From Planctomycetota bacterium (lineage in GTDB: Bacteria > Planctomycetota > B15-G4), in the NCBI GenBank assembly GCA_029259745.1, contig JAJDEO010000031.1, positions 5,001 through 69,000 on the forward strand: 64,000 nucleotides of DNA, read 5' to 3'. The translations under genes and the position numbers were made by a program. The notes beneath the pieces were generated by a model. The model was given only the letters and a program-made list of their open reading frames with translations. It did no database searches and was not told the DNA's origin. Below are positions 1 through 11,500 of this stretch, one piece after another. The first letter of the stretch is position 1; the number at the start of each line of letters is the position of its first letter.

Positions 1-472
1 TGGACACCACCGATTCGGCGGGTTCGATCGGTCATGCGGGCGGAGAGCGGAGTCCGTCGGTGGTTCGGGGTCAGCGATGTCCATTGCGGCAGCGTCATCC
101 GGCCCGGCCCTGGTCGCGGGGCCGGAATGGCCGCTCGGGCTGATGCTCGCTGGCGCGCAGCCCGATCGCCGGGCATTCGCGCGCGAAGCGCCGCTCACCC
201 GGGCAGCACGTCACGTCGCCTGTGACCGTGGGCGCGCGCGTCACCCGTCGTAGATTCAAGCCAAGGGACGAGCCGCCCTCGTGCCGGCGCGTTTCGGTGT
301 GTAACCCGCCGCTCTCGGCCGCGTGTGGACACCCGGGCGAATCAGTCGCTCCGGCGACGATGGCGACTGAGTACGTGCCGACTGGGATTCCAACGCGCGG
401 ACAACGGGGTGGAATCGGCAGCGAAGTGACCGCGCCCGCGCTCCGCGCGTGCGGATCGTCGGCGCAGGGACG
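1..472. other. No supported gene
   Basis: This stretch lies downstream of the L,D-transpeptidase gene. Short open frames exist on both strands, but they have arginine/serine/proline-rich translations typical of random high-GC frames, and none has a recognisable family motif. I see no RNA gene, repeat array or convincing terminator here. Confidence 0.5.
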
Positions 473-1528
473 TCAGTCGACGATCGAGACGATCGTGCCG
501 CGGGGAACGTAGTCGAAAAGGACCTCGACCTCCTCGTTCCGCATGCGAATGCATCCCATCGACTCGTTCAGACCAATGGAATCGGGGTGCGCGGTGCCGT
601 GGATCCCGAACCCGCTAGCCCCGGGCTGGTTCTGGAAACCCATCCAGCGGGTTCCGAGCACGTTCTCGGGGTCGCCGAAGGGCAGCACCTGGCCGTTGTG
701 GTACCAGTCCGGGTTCTCCTGCTTCACCTGAACCGTGAAATCGCCCACGGGCGTTCGTGATTCGCGGCCGAGCCCGACGTGGAACGCCGACAGGGCCACC
801 TCGCCTAGCATGCAGGCGAGTCCGTGTTGTGACGCGGACACCCTGATGTGTAGCGAGTCGCGCGGCACGACGAGAGTGTCGCCCACGCGAAGATTCGACG
901 AGGAAAGGCCGTTCACGAGCTGGATCAGGCCGACCTCATGGCGCACGCCGAAGCGTTCGGGAAAGGTCTTGTTACAGAGGACCCAGAGGCTGTCACCGGG
1001 CTGGACCTCGTAGTCGTCCGTCTCGATGAGGGGCAGAAGCGACGTTCCGGGGCGGATGTTGAGCTCGTCGAGCGCCACTCGGACGCCCTCGTACTCTTCA
1101 CCGCGTACCTGGCGCGTCGCCAGAGCTTCCGAGAGAAGCGTCCGCCGCTCGACCCACTCGTCGGTGACGAGCGACAGCAGATAAGCGGCACGTCCACGTG
1201 CCGCCGGGCTTCCGCTCTGCCGCAGTTGTCGGAGAAGCCCCGCGACCTGCGCGCCCTTCCCCTCATGGACGAGCCGTTCGGCCTGGGCCAGACGCTCGCC
1301 GATCGCAGGCACGACATCATGCGCAGTCGCGGTCTCGTCGCGCGGGGCCGCCTCGGCGGATCGGCTCAACGGAATGACGTCGCGCAGAGCATGACCGGCT
1401 TCGGCGGTGGAGTCCGCGACGTCGACTCCGGCCAGCGCGACGTCACCGTCGTCAGACATCCAGACCATCGCGCCGATGATCAGACCGAGAGCCACGACAA
1501 CCCAGAGCAATAGCGACTTCAAACTCAT
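473..1528 (-). CDS. LysM-containing L,D-transpeptidase (YkuD family)
   Basis: A 351-residue cell-envelope enzyme predicted to form 3-3 peptidoglycan cross-links or to anchor proteins to the wall. Residues 5-24 form an N-terminal membrane segment or uncleaved signal. A helical linker follows, then a LysM-like domain near residues 172-222 (YEVQPGDSLW at its start, VGDTLVVP at its end). The C-terminal YkuD domain carries the family signature: an HGT motif followed by SIG and then SMGCIRM, with the catalytic cysteine near residue 326. The ATG is preceded by GAGG with 5-nt spacing. The gene stands alone, 853 nt downstream of pheT on the same strand, and co-transcription is not evident. The assignment is firm; the precise cross-linking role is inferred from the family. 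Confidence 0.92.
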   Translation of the reverse strand: MSLKSLLLWVVVALGLIIGAMVWMSDDGDVALAGVDVADSTAEAGHALRDVIPLSRSAEAAPRDETATAHDVVPAIGERLAQAERLVHEGKGAQVAGLLRQLRQSGSPAARGRAAYLLSLVTDEWVERRTLLSEALATRQVRGEEYEGVRVALDELNIRPGTSLLPLIETDDYEVQPGDSLWVLCNKTFPERFGVRHEVGLIQLVNGLSSSNLRVGDTLVVPRDSLHIRVSASQHGLACMLGEVALSAFHVGLGRESRTPVGDFTVQVKQENPDWYHNGQVLPFGDPENVLGTRWMGFQNQPGASGFGIHGTAHPDSIGLNESMGCIRMRNEEVEVLFDYVPRGTIVSIVD

Positions 1529-2381
1529 AACGACCTCGATCTCGTTCCTGGCGCGGGCGCCTGCCAGCGCGCTTTGCCCGACGCATTCGTCGACGGACAG
1601 ACTGCATCGTAGGAGCTGGCAACGCCGTTTCTAGCCTGGACTTCTGACAACGATCGGCGCGAGAGCGTGACCGTGCGTTTGCTGACCAGATTCGGTCGTC
1701 GATGGCCAGCCGTGACGATCTCACGCCGCCACGAGGACAACAGAGGCGCGGTCGCAGCCGATCGCTACGAAGACTCCGGCCGAGCCCGAGCCCGAGCCCG
1801 CGTACACGCCGCGCGGCGCGGGATGTCCCCTGACCTGCCCGCGGCGTCGAACGACAGCGCTGCGTGAAGGTGGGCGGTGACGAGCGCGAACCCGACGAGC
1901 CGCGCTCGGGAGGTGCACCCTGCCCCCGGCGCCCCCGCGAAACCCGACCGGACGAGTGCGCTGGGTGCCATGACCGACGGCCCACCCGTTGGCCCGGCGG
2001 TCGCGCCACACCCAGCCGCCCCACGCGTGTTCGCTCGTGACACCGAACCGACCGCTGCCACGCGGTCGTCCCCGGCTTGCCCCCCCACGACGCGCCGCGC
2101 CGCCGGAGGACCGAGAGCCATGCACCTTGCGAAGCGACACGCTATGCTGGCGTCGGCTTTTGTGTCGGCCCCCCACCGTTTCAACAGACCCCTGAGCCTA
2201 GTTTTCTGATGCGGGAACTGACGTTAGGCCGTTACGAGCATGCCCGCCGAGGCGGGAAGCTCCGCGCGGTTCTCGAGTTCCCACCTGGTATCTACCAGGC
2301 ATCAGGGATCTCTTGCCGGGGGGCCGACCACTTCTCCCGCGCCTGAGCGCTGCGCAGCCACGTCGGCGAAACCGCAGGGCC
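1529..2381. other. Long intergenic stretch without supported gene
   Basis: This 853-nt gap lies between pheT and the transpeptidase gene. Open frames on both strands have biased, motif-free translations. A small hairpin (CCCGC, loop CGAG, GCGGG) sits at 2243-2256 downstream of the pheT stop but has no U-rich tail. CGAGCC-type triplet repetition occurs near 1780-1800. Nothing here could be named. The gap is unusually long for a window where most genes abut. Confidence 0.5.
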
Positions 2382-4766
2382 TCAGCGGCGCTGCGCGCCG
2401 AGACGCTCGAGAGCAGCCACGATCTTGCCCGTCGCCTTCGTGATGTCCTTGTCGGTCAGCGTGCGGTCGGGAGCTTGGAACGTCAGGTGGAACGCCACCG
2501 ATCGTTCGCTCTCCGCGAGCGAGCCTCCGCGGAAGACATCGAAAGGCGTGACGTCGACGAGCGTTTTCGGTCCGGCCTTCGACATCGCCGCTGTCATCGC
2601 CTGCGTCGTCAACTCGTACGGTGCCACGAACGCCAGATCGACGCGTGCCGGCGGCTGACGCAGCACAGGACGATAGGTCGCCGCACTGGGCGCAGGAAGC
2701 TCGGCGAGCGCGGCGGCATCGAAGACGAGAACGGCCGCGTGCCCTTCACCCTCGACCGCGGACATCGTCGTGGGCGAAATGCACGCGATCCGCGCGATAG
2801 TCACGTCGCCGAGACGCAAGTCGGCGTGGCGACGCGGATGCCACCACGGCGCGACGTCATCACCGACGATCGCGTCGAGTCCTCGATGCCCGAGCGCACT
2901 CAACGCACGCTCGGCGATCCCGCGCAACTCGCGGAACACGTCACGTCCGTCATCACGATCCGTGCGAGCCAAGACGACGGCCACTTCGCGACTCTCCACG
3001 ACGTCGCCGTCGCGCAGGTGATAGCCGCGCCCGACCTCGAACGTGCAGACACGCTCGGCCGATCGCTGCCACAGCTCGAGCCGGCTCAGCATCCCAGGAA
3101 CAACCGAGGGACGCAGCGCCGCTGAATCTTGCTGGATGGGGTTACTCAGCCGCGGAAGTTCGGCGTCCGCCGGCACACCCGCCTTCTCGAGCACGCTCTC
3201 GGACACCATCGAATACGCGTAGACCTCGAGCGCCGCCTCGACGTGCGCCAGGTGCTCACGCAACCGGTCTTCGACCTCGACGATCGGTGCACGCTCACCG
3301 ACTGCGAGGACACCGACCGGCTCGCGCACGGGCACGGAGTCGTACCCGACGAGGCGGCCAACCTCCTCGACGAGGTCTTCGGGAATCGTCACATCACGCG
3401 TCGCACGCCACGAGGGAACGCGCACGTCGAGCATCGTGTCATCGAGCCGCGTGACGCCGAAGCCGATCGCCTCGAGCGTCGACGTGATGCGCTCATCAGA
3501 GACATCCGACCCGAGCCGCGCGCGCACGAGCTCCGTCGCGAGGTGGATCGTCGTCGCAGGCGCCGCCGCCGTGCCCGCGACACGAAACGTCGACGCGACG
3601 TCGAGGTCGGGCGCCAGCTCGGCAGCCCACCACGCGTAACGTCGGATGGCCTGCTCGACGAGCGCAGGATCGAGCATCTTCTCGAAGCGCGCGAGGGCCT
3701 CGCTGCGCAGACCAATCCGGCTCGACGTCTTGCGCACGACGCGCCCGTCGAACCACGCCGACTCGAGGAACATGCGTGTGGTCTCGTCGCCGACGTCCGT
3801 GGCGCTTCCGCCCATGACGCCGGCCAGCGCCACCGCGTTCTCGGCGTCCGCGATCACGAGATCGTCCGTGCTCAGAGCTCGATCTTCGCCGTCGAGCGTG
3901 ACGAGTCGTTCGTCGGCCCGCGCGCGGCGCACTTCGATCCGATCGCCGGCCAGCTTGTCGCGATCGAACGGGTGCGTCGGCTGGCCGAGCTCGAGCATCA
4001 CGTAGTTGCTGATGTCGACGAGCTGGTGAATCGGGCGCATGCCGCACGCGACGAGTCGGAAGCGCATCCAATCGGGCGAGCGCCCCGGCTTGCCCTCGAG
4101 ACACAGGCCCCCGTAGACGGGACAGGCCTCGTCGAGCAGCGCGATCTCGGGCCCGACATCCGCGCGGCGAAGCGACTCGGCAATCGGCATGTCCTTCAAC
4201 TCGCGGCCGTAGATCGCCGCGAGCTCGCGCGCGAAACCGCGGTGCCCCCAGAGATCCGGTCGATGCGTGACGCTCTTGTTGTCGATCTCGAAGATGACGT
4301 CGCAGTAGCCGGGCACGGCGGCGATCGGTGTGCCGACCGCGAGCGCCGGGTCGAGCACGAGAATGCCGTCGTGCTCGGGTCCGAGGCCCAGCTCGTCCTC
4401 GGCGCAGATCATGCCTTCGCTGACCTCGCCGCGGATCTTCGTCTTCTTGAGCTTGGTGCCGTCGGGCAGGCGTGCGCCCGCGGGGATGTAGAAGATCTTC
4501 TGTCCCGCCGCGACGTTCGGCGCACCGCAGACGACGTCGCGCACCTCGTCGGTTCCGTCCGCCACTTTGCAGACGCTCAGCGTGTCGGCGTTGGGGTGCT
4601 TGCCGCATTCGAGCACCTCACCGACCACCACCGCCGGCACGGCGTCCGCCTGGTTGACGATGCCTTCGATCAGGGCGGTCCGCATCGTCAGCGTCTCACC
4701 GATCTCGGCGGGTTCGAGCCCCGAGAGATCGACGTGGTCGTTGAGCCAGTTCAGCGAAAGATGCAT
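2382..4766 (-). CDS. pheT: Phenylalanine-tRNA ligase beta subunit
   Basis: Beta chain of the cytosolic (alpha-beta)2 phenylalanyl-tRNA synthetase, which charges tRNA-Phe. The 794-residue length is normal. In order: an N-terminal region opening MHLSLNWLNDHVDL, a tRNA-binding EMAP/OB domain near residues 45-150 (HPNADTLSVCKV, then VSEGMICAEDELG), B3/B4 editing-domain sequence (YGGLCLEGKPGRSPDWMR), a B5 domain, and a C-terminal FDX-ACB anticodon-binding domain (PPARVDLAFVAPYELTTQ and LTDKDITKATGKIVAAL). It lies 85 nt downstream of pheS in the same orientation and probably shares its transcript. Identity is certain from the domain order and its pairing with pheS. Confidence 0.97.
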   Translation of the reverse strand: MHLSLNWLNDHVDLSGLEPAEIGETLTMRTALIEGIVNQADAVPAVVVGEVLECGKHPNADTLSVCKVADGTDEVRDVVCGAPNVAAGQKIFYIPAGARLPDGTKLKKTKIRGEVSEGMICAEDELGLGPEHDGILVLDPALAVGTPIAAVPGYCDVIFEIDNKSVTHRPDLWGHRGFARELAAIYGRELKDMPIAESLRRADVGPEIALLDEACPVYGGLCLEGKPGRSPDWMRFRLVACGMRPIHQLVDISNYVMLELGQPTHPFDRDKLAGDRIEVRRARADERLVTLDGEDRALSTDDLVIADAENAVALAGVMGGSATDVGDETTRMFLESAWFDGRVVRKTSSRIGLRSEALARFEKMLDPALVEQAIRRYAWWAAELAPDLDVASTFRVAGTAAAPATTIHLATELVRARLGSDVSDERITSTLEAIGFGVTRLDDTMLDVRVPSWRATRDVTIPEDLVEEVGRLVGYDSVPVREPVGVLAVGERAPIVEVEDRLREHLAHVEAALEVYAYSMVSESVLEKAGVPADAELPRLSNPIQQDSAALRPSVVPGMLSRLELWQRSAERVCTFEVGRGYHLRDGDVVESREVAVVLARTDRDDGRDVFRELRGIAERALSALGHRGLDAIVGDDVAPWWHPRRHADLRLGDVTIARIACISPTTMSAVEGEGHAAVLVFDAAALAELPAPSAATYRPVLRQPPARVDLAFVAPYELTTQAMTAAMSKAGPKTLVDVTPFDVFRGGSLAESERSVAFHLTFQAPDRTLTDKDITKATGKIVAALERLGAQRR

Positions 4767-4780
4767 CTGTGGAACCCCTC

Positions 4781-4806
4781 GGCTTGCGGGAGTGGCTTGC
4801 GGGAGT
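4781..4806. repeat. Tandem 13-bp repeat in the pheS-pheT spacer
   Basis: The 13-mer GGCTTGCGGGAGT occurs twice head to tail (4781-4793 and 4794-4806), followed by degraded similar units up to about 4835. It fills much of the 85-nt spacer between pheS and pheT. It could be replication slippage. No regulatory role can be inferred from the sequence. Confidence 0.7.
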
Positions 4807-4851
4807 GACGTGCTGCGAGTTGCCTGCGGCGTGACGCGGACGAGCCGCGCG

Positions 4852-5859
4852 TCAGAACTGCGACAGGAAGCGCGGATCGCCGCTCATCATCCAACGAATG
4901 TCGTCGATGCCGTAGCGCATCATCGCCACGCGATCGAGCCCGATGCCGAACGCGAAGCCGCTGATCCGATCGGCGTCGACACCGCCGGCGCGCAACACGT
5001 TCGGGTGCACCATCCCGCAGCCCATGAGCTCGAGCCACTCGCCCTTCGATCCGGCGCGACGGACATCGAGTTCGAATCCGGGCTCGACGAACGGGAAGTA
5101 GTGCGGACGCAGGCGCACTTCGCAAGCTTGCCCGAAGAGGCGCGACAGGAACGTCGTGAGCACGCCCTTGAGGTCGGCGACCGAGACGCCCTCGTCGAGC
5201 ATCAGCCCTTCGACCTGGTGGAAGGTGTGTTCATGCGTGGCGTCGGGCTGCTCGTTGCGGAAGACGCGCCCGGGTGCGATGACGCGGATCGGCGGCTTGC
5301 CACCGCGCGCGATCATCGCGCGCAGCTGCACACACGACGTGTGCGTCCGCAAGACATGCCCCGAGTCGAGCCAGAAGGTGTCTTGGAGATCACGCGCCGG
5401 GTGGTGCGACGGGATGTTCAACAGATCGAAGTTGAACTCCTCGGTTTCCACCTCGGGGCCATCGGTGACGTCGAAGCCCATGCGCAGGAAGATCTCCTCG
5501 ACCTCGCGCCGCACCTTCGTGATCGGATGCAGGTGACCGACGGCGTGCTCGGGCGTCGGCTCGGTGGGATCGAAGTGCGGATCGTCGAGTTCGGACGACA
5601 TGCGCGCCGCCTCGAACGAGTCCTTACGTTCACCGAGCGCCGCAGCTATGGCACCCTTCGCCTCGTTGACGGCCTTGCCGAACGGACCGCGCTCGGACGG
5701 CTCGAGCCCGCCGATGCCGCGCATCAACAGCGCCAACTCGCCCTTCCGTCCGAGGATCGTCTTCTCGATCTCCTCGAGCTCGGACGCGCCCGTCGCCGCA
5801 CCGATCTTCGCCAGCGCCTCATCGCTGAGACTCTGGAGCCGCTCCGCGAGCCCGTTCAC
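4852..5859 (-). CDS. pheS: Phenylalanine-tRNA ligase alpha subunit
   Basis: The catalytic subunit partner of PheT; its 335 residues match the bacterial family. It has an N-terminal coiled-coil tRNA-binding region, then class II synthetase motifs: motif 2 ([19 protein letters not shown]) and, near the C terminus, the motif-3 region ([18 protein letters not shown]). The start is GTG at 5859, whose last bases overlap the TGA stop of rplT (GTGA), which implies translational coupling. It sits in the classical thrS-infC-rpmI-rplT-pheS-pheT order. Confidence 0.97.
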   Translation of the reverse strand: MNGLAERLQSLSDEALAKIGAATGASELEEIEKTILGRKGELALLMRGIGGLEPSERGPFGKAVNEAKGAIAAALGERKDSFEAARMSSELDDPHFDPTEPTPEHAVGHLHPITKVRREVEEIFLRMGFDVTDGPEVETEEFNFDLLNIPSHHPARDLQDTFWLDSGHVLRTHTSCVQLRAMIARGGKPPIRVIAPGRVFRNEQPDATHEHTFHQVEGLMLDEGVSVADLKGVLTTFLSRLFGQACEVRLRPHYFPFVEPGFELDVRRAGSKGEWLELMGCGMVHPNVLRAGGVDADRISGFAFGIGLDRVAMMRYGIDDIRWMMSGDPRFLSQF

Positions 5860-6224
5860 GCCGCGTTGGCGGACAGGGCATCCTTGGAGCGAGCGACCAC
5901 GGCGCTGAAAGCGTCGGGCGAGTGCACGGCCATCTCGGCGAGCACCTTGCGATCGAGCTCGATGCCGGCCGTCTTCATGCCGTGCATGAACTTGCTGTAG
6001 CTGAGCCCTTCGGCTCGCGAGGCAGCATTGATGCGCTGAATCCAGAGACGACGCATGTTGCGACGCTTCTGGCGGCGGTGAGCGTAAGCGTAGGCACCGG
6101 CACGCAGCAGCGTGGGAATCGCGGTGCGGAGGTTCTTGCTCCGGGCTCCGCGGAAACCGCGAGCACGCTTGAGCAGCTTCTTGACGCGACGCTTACGAGC
6201 GACAACAGGACGAACACGCACCAT
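5856..6224 (-). CDS. rplT: Large ribosomal subunit protein bL20
   Basis: A 122-residue basic ribosomal protein that binds 23S rRNA early in 50S assembly. It shows the family signatures [16 protein letters not shown] and [20 protein letters not shown]. It is slightly longer than the usual 115-120 residues because of a short alanine-rich tail. The stop overlaps the pheS GTG start by 4 nt. The 214-nt gap to rpmI upstream contains short GC-rich inverted repeats. L20-dependent autoregulation is known in other bacteria, but no L20-binding mimic could be assigned here. Confidence 0.97.
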   Translation of the reverse strand: MVRVRPVVARKRRVKKLLKRARGFRGARSKNLRTAIPTLLRAGAYAYAHRRQKRRNMRRLWIQRINAASRAEGLSYSKFMHGMKTAGIELDRKVLAEMAVHSPDAFSAVVARSKDALSANAA

Positions 6225-6438
6225 GGCAGGAGTCTCCGTTCAGAGAAGGGCGATGGCCCCTCGGGCTTCGGTCCTACGCGGGTCGGCGCTCCTAGGGCCG
6301 CCAACGCAGGCCGGATCATCGAGATCCGGAAGGCGCCCGCGCGAACGCGCGGACGAGTGCTTCAAAGTAGCGGTACTGCGTGGAGTCGAACGACTCCGAG
6401 TCCAACGATCTCTTCGTACAGCCAGCTGCGCAGCGGAA

Positions 6439-6639
6439 CTACGAACCCGGTGCGATCAGCTCCTTCATCGTCTTGGCAAGACCACCATGGACGAGGTCGC
6501 TGCCCCGAACGTGACGGATGCGCTTGCCCGACTTGTGCGCCTTGTAGTGACGACCGAACGGCTTGCGCCGAAGCACCTTGCCGTTCTTCGTGATCTTCAT
6601 GCGCTTGGAGATCGACTTCTTCGTTTTCAGCTTTGGCAT
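6439..6639 (-). CDS. rpmI: Large ribosomal subunit protein bL35
   Basis: A 66-residue protein of the 50S subunit opening with MPKLKTKKSISKRMKIT and containing the conserved basic core and HKSGKRIRHVRG. Both length and position (between infC and rplT) are canonical. It starts 37 nt after the infC stop and is probably co-transcribed with infC and rplT. Confidence 0.97.
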   Translation of the reverse strand: MPKLKTKKSISKRMKITKNGKVLRRKPFGRHYKAHKSGKRIRHVRGSDLVHGGLAKTMKELIAPGS

Positions 6640-6676
6640 CTTGGGTTGACCCTTCAGGAAGTGCGCGGCGAGCGCG

Positions 6677-7195
6677 TCACTTCGTCTTGAGCGGCTGGAG
6701 CACCATGATCACGCGGTGACCGTCGCGAGACGGTTCACGCTCACACTTCGAGACGTCGGACAGACGCTCCTTGATGTCTTGCATGACCACCATCCCGCGG
6801 TCGCGGAACTGGTGTTCTCGACCTCGGAAAAGCATGTTCACCTGCAGCTTGTCGCCGGCCTCGAGGAACTCGCGAGCCTTGCGCATCTTGGTCTCCAAGT
6901 CGTGCTCGTCGATCTTCGGGCGAACCCGGACCTCTTTGATGACGACCTGGTGCTGCTTCTTCTTGGCGTCGTGCTCTTTCTTCTTCTGTTGGTACTTGTA
7001 CTTACCGTAGTCGAGGATTTTGCAGACGGGCGGCCGGGCGTCCGGTGCGACTTCTACAAGGTCGAGCCCACGTTCTTTGGCCATGTTGACCGCGAACTCG
7101 GTGTCCACGACACCGTATTGCTCACCCTTGTCGTCGATCAGACGAACCTGGCGAATCCGAATCTCTTCGTTGACGCGATGCTTCGGTGATGCCGT
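6677..7195 (-). CDS. infC: Translation initiation factor IF-3, probable ACG start
   Basis: IF-3 binds the 30S subunit, prevents premature 50S joining and proofreads the start codon. The frame contains the full N domain (HRVNEEIRIRQVRLIDDKG, then LDLVEVAPDARPPVCKI), the lysine-rich linker and the C domain (EFLEAGDKLQVNMLFRGRE). The first conventional start, GTG at 7108, would delete the conserved first 29 residues, including RVNEE. Upstream in frame there is a TAA at 7228-7226, and between it and RVNEE no ATG, GTG, TTG, CTG, ATT, ATC or ATA codon occurs. ACG at 7195-7193 lies 7 nt after a perfect GGAGG and gives a normal 172-residue protein beginning (M)ASPKHRVNEE. Rare start codons on infC are known to support autoregulation; ACG here is inferred. 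Confidence 0.93.
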   Translation of the reverse strand, partial: TASPKHRVNEEIRIRQVRLIDDKGEQYGVVDTEFAVNMAKERGLDLVEVAPDARPPVCKILDYGKYKYQQKKKEHDAKKKQHQVVIKEVRVRPKIDEHDLETKMRKAREFLEAGDKLQVNMLFRGREHQFRDRGMVVMQDIKERLSDVSKCEREPSRDGHRVIMVLQPLKTK

Positions 7196-7202
7196 GGCGG
7201 GT

Positions 7203-7207
7203 CCTCC
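7203..7207 (-). promoter_or_regulatory. Shine-Dalgarno that decides the infC ACG start
   Basis: GGAGG on the minus strand is followed by a 7-nt spacer (ACCCGCC) and then ACG. It lies 11-14 nt inside the in-frame TAA that limits the frame upstream. No other in-frame near-cognate codon except AAG four codons later lies downstream before the conserved IF-3 N terminus, so this site points to ACG as the initiator. Confidence 0.8.
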
Positions 7208-7324
7208 GGGATCTCGGGCAAATGGTTACGGGGAAGTTGGTTGGATGCCGCCTCATGCCGTGCGGACACAGCAAACGAGGCGACACTCCGCAATAACGTC
7301 AAAAACGACGGCTCCGAAGCCTGC

Positions 7325-9310
7325 TCACGCGGAACGAACGTGTGGTGACGCTTCGGCCACCACTCGTTCGACGAAGTCGTCCAGGGGGAGGGCCCCCAAG
7401 TCGCCATCGGCGCGCGAGCGAACGGAAACCGTCGAATCCGAAATTTCGCGGGCTCCAAGTATGGCGACGTACGGGACTTTTTCAAGCCGCGCGCGTTTGA
7501 TTTTGGCGCCGATGGGCTCGTTCTCCAGATCGCGGAAGACCCGCAGCCCGTGCCCCTCAAGGCGGTCGGCCAAGGCCGCAGCCGCCTCGTTCTGGTCGGT
7601 GGAGATCGGCGCAACGGCCACCTGGGTGGGCGACAGCCACATCGGGAAGGCTCCGCCGTAGTGCTCGATCAGCACGCCCATGAGCCGCTCGAGGCTCCCG
7701 AAGGGCGCCCGGTGGATCATGATCGGGCGCTGACGGGTGCCGTCCTTGGCCGTGTACTCGAGCCCGAAACGCTCGGGAAGGTTGTAGTCGACCTGGGCCG
7801 TTCCGAGCTGCCACTCGCGATCGAGCGCGTCGGTGACGACGAAATCGAGCTTCGGCCCGTAGAACGCGGCCTCGCCCTCGTCGATCGAATAGCTGAGTCC
7901 CATGTCCTCGCACGAGGCGATGATCGCGTCTTGCGCCTGGGTCCAGAGGGCATCGTCCCCCACCCACTTGCCATCCGGATCGCTGTCGCGGATGCCGACA
8001 CGGGCCTGGACGTCGGTCAGCTCGAGCACCTCGAGGACCAACTGCACGAGCCCCACCACCTGCTTGAACTCCACGGCGAGCTGCTCGGGCGTCACGAAGA
8101 GGTGCGCGTCGTCGACGGTGAAGCCGCGCACACGCTTGAGACCCCCGAGCTCGCCGCTCTGCTCGAAGCGATAGACCGTGCCGAACTCCGCGAGCCGCAG
8201 CGGCAGGTCGCGGTAGCAGCGCATGTCGGCCTTGTAGACCTCGATGTGGTGCGGGCAGTTCATCGGCTTGAGACAGAAGGCCCCGCCGTCGTCCTCGCCC
8301 ATGATCGGGAACATCGAGTCGCGGTAGTTCTTCCAGTGGCCGGAGGTCTCGTAGAGCTGCTTCCGACCGATGTGCGGCGTGGACACCATCGAGTATCCCT
8401 GGCGCCTCTGCTCGACGCGCAGGAAGTCCGTGAGGGCCTCGAGGATGATCGTGCCCTTGGGCAGCCACAGCGGCAGGCCGGGGCCGACCTCGTCACTGAA
8501 GGCGAAGAGCTTGAGCTCCTTGCCGAGGCGCCGGTGATCGCGCTTGCGCGCCTCCTCGAGGTTCGTGAGGTGGCGCTTCAACGCCTTCTTGTCCGCGAAG
8601 CTCGCGGCGTAGACGCGCTGCATCATCGGGTTGTCGGCCGAACCACGCCAATAGGCCCCGGCGATGCTCAGCAGCTTGAAGTGCATCTTGCCGAGCTTGC
8701 CCGTGGAAGGCACGTGCGGCCCGCGACAGAGGTCGACGAACGCCTCGCCGCCGTCCTCGCTTTCGTTGTGATAGAAGCTGATCGACTCGCCTTCGGGGAA
8801 GCTCTCGATCAAGTCGCACTTGTACGGATCTTCGCGCTCTCGCCACGTGGCGAGCGCCTTGTCGTACGAGACGTCTTCGCGCACGAACGGCTGGTTGGCG
8901 CGAACGATCTCGGTCATGCGCGCCTCGATCCGCTCGAGGTCCTCCTCGCGGATGCGGGTGTCGTCCGTGAAGTCGAAGTCGTAGTAGAAGCCCGACTTGA
9001 TGTTCGGGCCGATCCCCAGGCGCACCTTCTCCTTGCCGTAGATATCCATCACGGCTTGCGCCATGACGTGCGCGAGGCTGTGACGCATCAGCTCGAGTCC
9101 GTCGTCATCCTTGTCGGTGACGAGCGACACCGACGCGCCGTCGGGCAAAGGCGCACCGAGGTCGACGAGCTCGTCGCCGATCTTCAGCGCCAGCGCGGCC
9201 TTGGCCAGCCCGGGCCCGATGTCGGCGGCCAGATCCGTGCCCGTGGCGCCCGCCGGCAAGGCACGGGATTCGCCATCAGGAAGCACGACGGTCACCTGGT
9301 CGGTACTCAC
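7325..9310 (-). CDS. thrS: Threonine-tRNA ligase
   Basis: Charges tRNA-Thr and edits Ser-tRNA-Thr. Domains in order are an N-terminal TGS domain (VTVVLPDGESRALPAG), the second additional editing domain (MRHSLAHVMAQAV and FVDLCRGPHVPSTG), the class II catalytic core with the zinc-ligand motif MNCPHH, motif 2 (GTVYRFEQSGELGGLKRVRG) and a C-terminal anticodon-binding domain. I chose GTG at 9310 (VSTDQVTV) as the start, giving 661 residues, because GGAG lies 8 nt upstream. An in-frame ATG at 9394 would add 28 residues with no family similarity. It is the first gene of the thrS-infC-rpmI-rplT-pheST cluster. Confidence 0.96.
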   Translation of the reverse strand: MSTDQVTVVLPDGESRALPAGATGTDLAADIGPGLAKAALALKIGDELVDLGAPLPDGASVSLVTDKDDDGLELMRHSLAHVMAQAVMDIYGKEKVRLGIGPNIKSGFYYDFDFTDDTRIREEDLERIEARMTEIVRANQPFVREDVSYDKALATWREREDPYKCDLIESFPEGESISFYHNESEDGGEAFVDLCRGPHVPSTGKLGKMHFKLLSIAGAYWRGSADNPMMQRVYAASFADKKALKRHLTNLEEARKRDHRRLGKELKLFAFSDEVGPGLPLWLPKGTIILEALTDFLRVEQRRQGYSMVSTPHIGRKQLYETSGHWKNYRDSMFPIMGEDDGGAFCLKPMNCPHHIEVYKADMRCYRDLPLRLAEFGTVYRFEQSGELGGLKRVRGFTVDDAHLFVTPEQLAVEFKQVVGLVQLVLEVLELTDVQARVGIRDSDPDGKWVGDDALWTQAQDAIIASCEDMGLSYSIDEGEAAFYGPKLDFVVTDALDREWQLGTAQVDYNLPERFGLEYTAKDGTRQRPIMIHRAPFGSLERLMGVLIEHYGGAFPMWLSPTQVAVAPISTDQNEAAAALADRLEGHGLRVFRDLENEPIGAKIKRARLEKVPYVAILGAREISDSTVSVRSRADGDLGALPLDDFVERVVAEASPHVRSA

Positions 9311-9582
9311 GGGTTTGTCTCCAAGACAACAAGAAAGGGATCGAACGACGAGATGGAGCATCTCGAACGCGACAAGACTACGCAACGGACTCATGTTCGC
9401 GAGATGTCTTACAGCGACTCATGTGCTGGGTCGGCGCGAGCGGCCCCGGGTGACGGTCGCCCTCCACGGCCGACGAGCCCGGCTCTTGGTCGAGCCTCGG
9501 CCCGTCCAGCCCTTGGCCAGGGCCACAAGCCCGGGTGTTCACGAGGATCGTCGCGACGTCGCCCGCAGCCGGTCGCCGTGGA

Positions 9583-11406
<1,824 letters not shown>

Positions 11407-11500
11407 GGCGGGGATGGTAGCCAACGGCCCCGACCCTCACCACACGTCAGCGCCGCGTTCCGATCCGCCGCGACCGTGCGCGCGTCGGGATCGCGCCGCC

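Noticed and set aside
2243..2256. pheT terminator
   Set aside because: A 5-bp stem with 4-nt loop, more than 120 nt from the stop and without a U-tract, is too weak to call.
6677..7108. infC start at GTG 7108
   Set aside because: It would remove the conserved IF-3 N terminus; the in-frame upstream sequence clearly encodes it.
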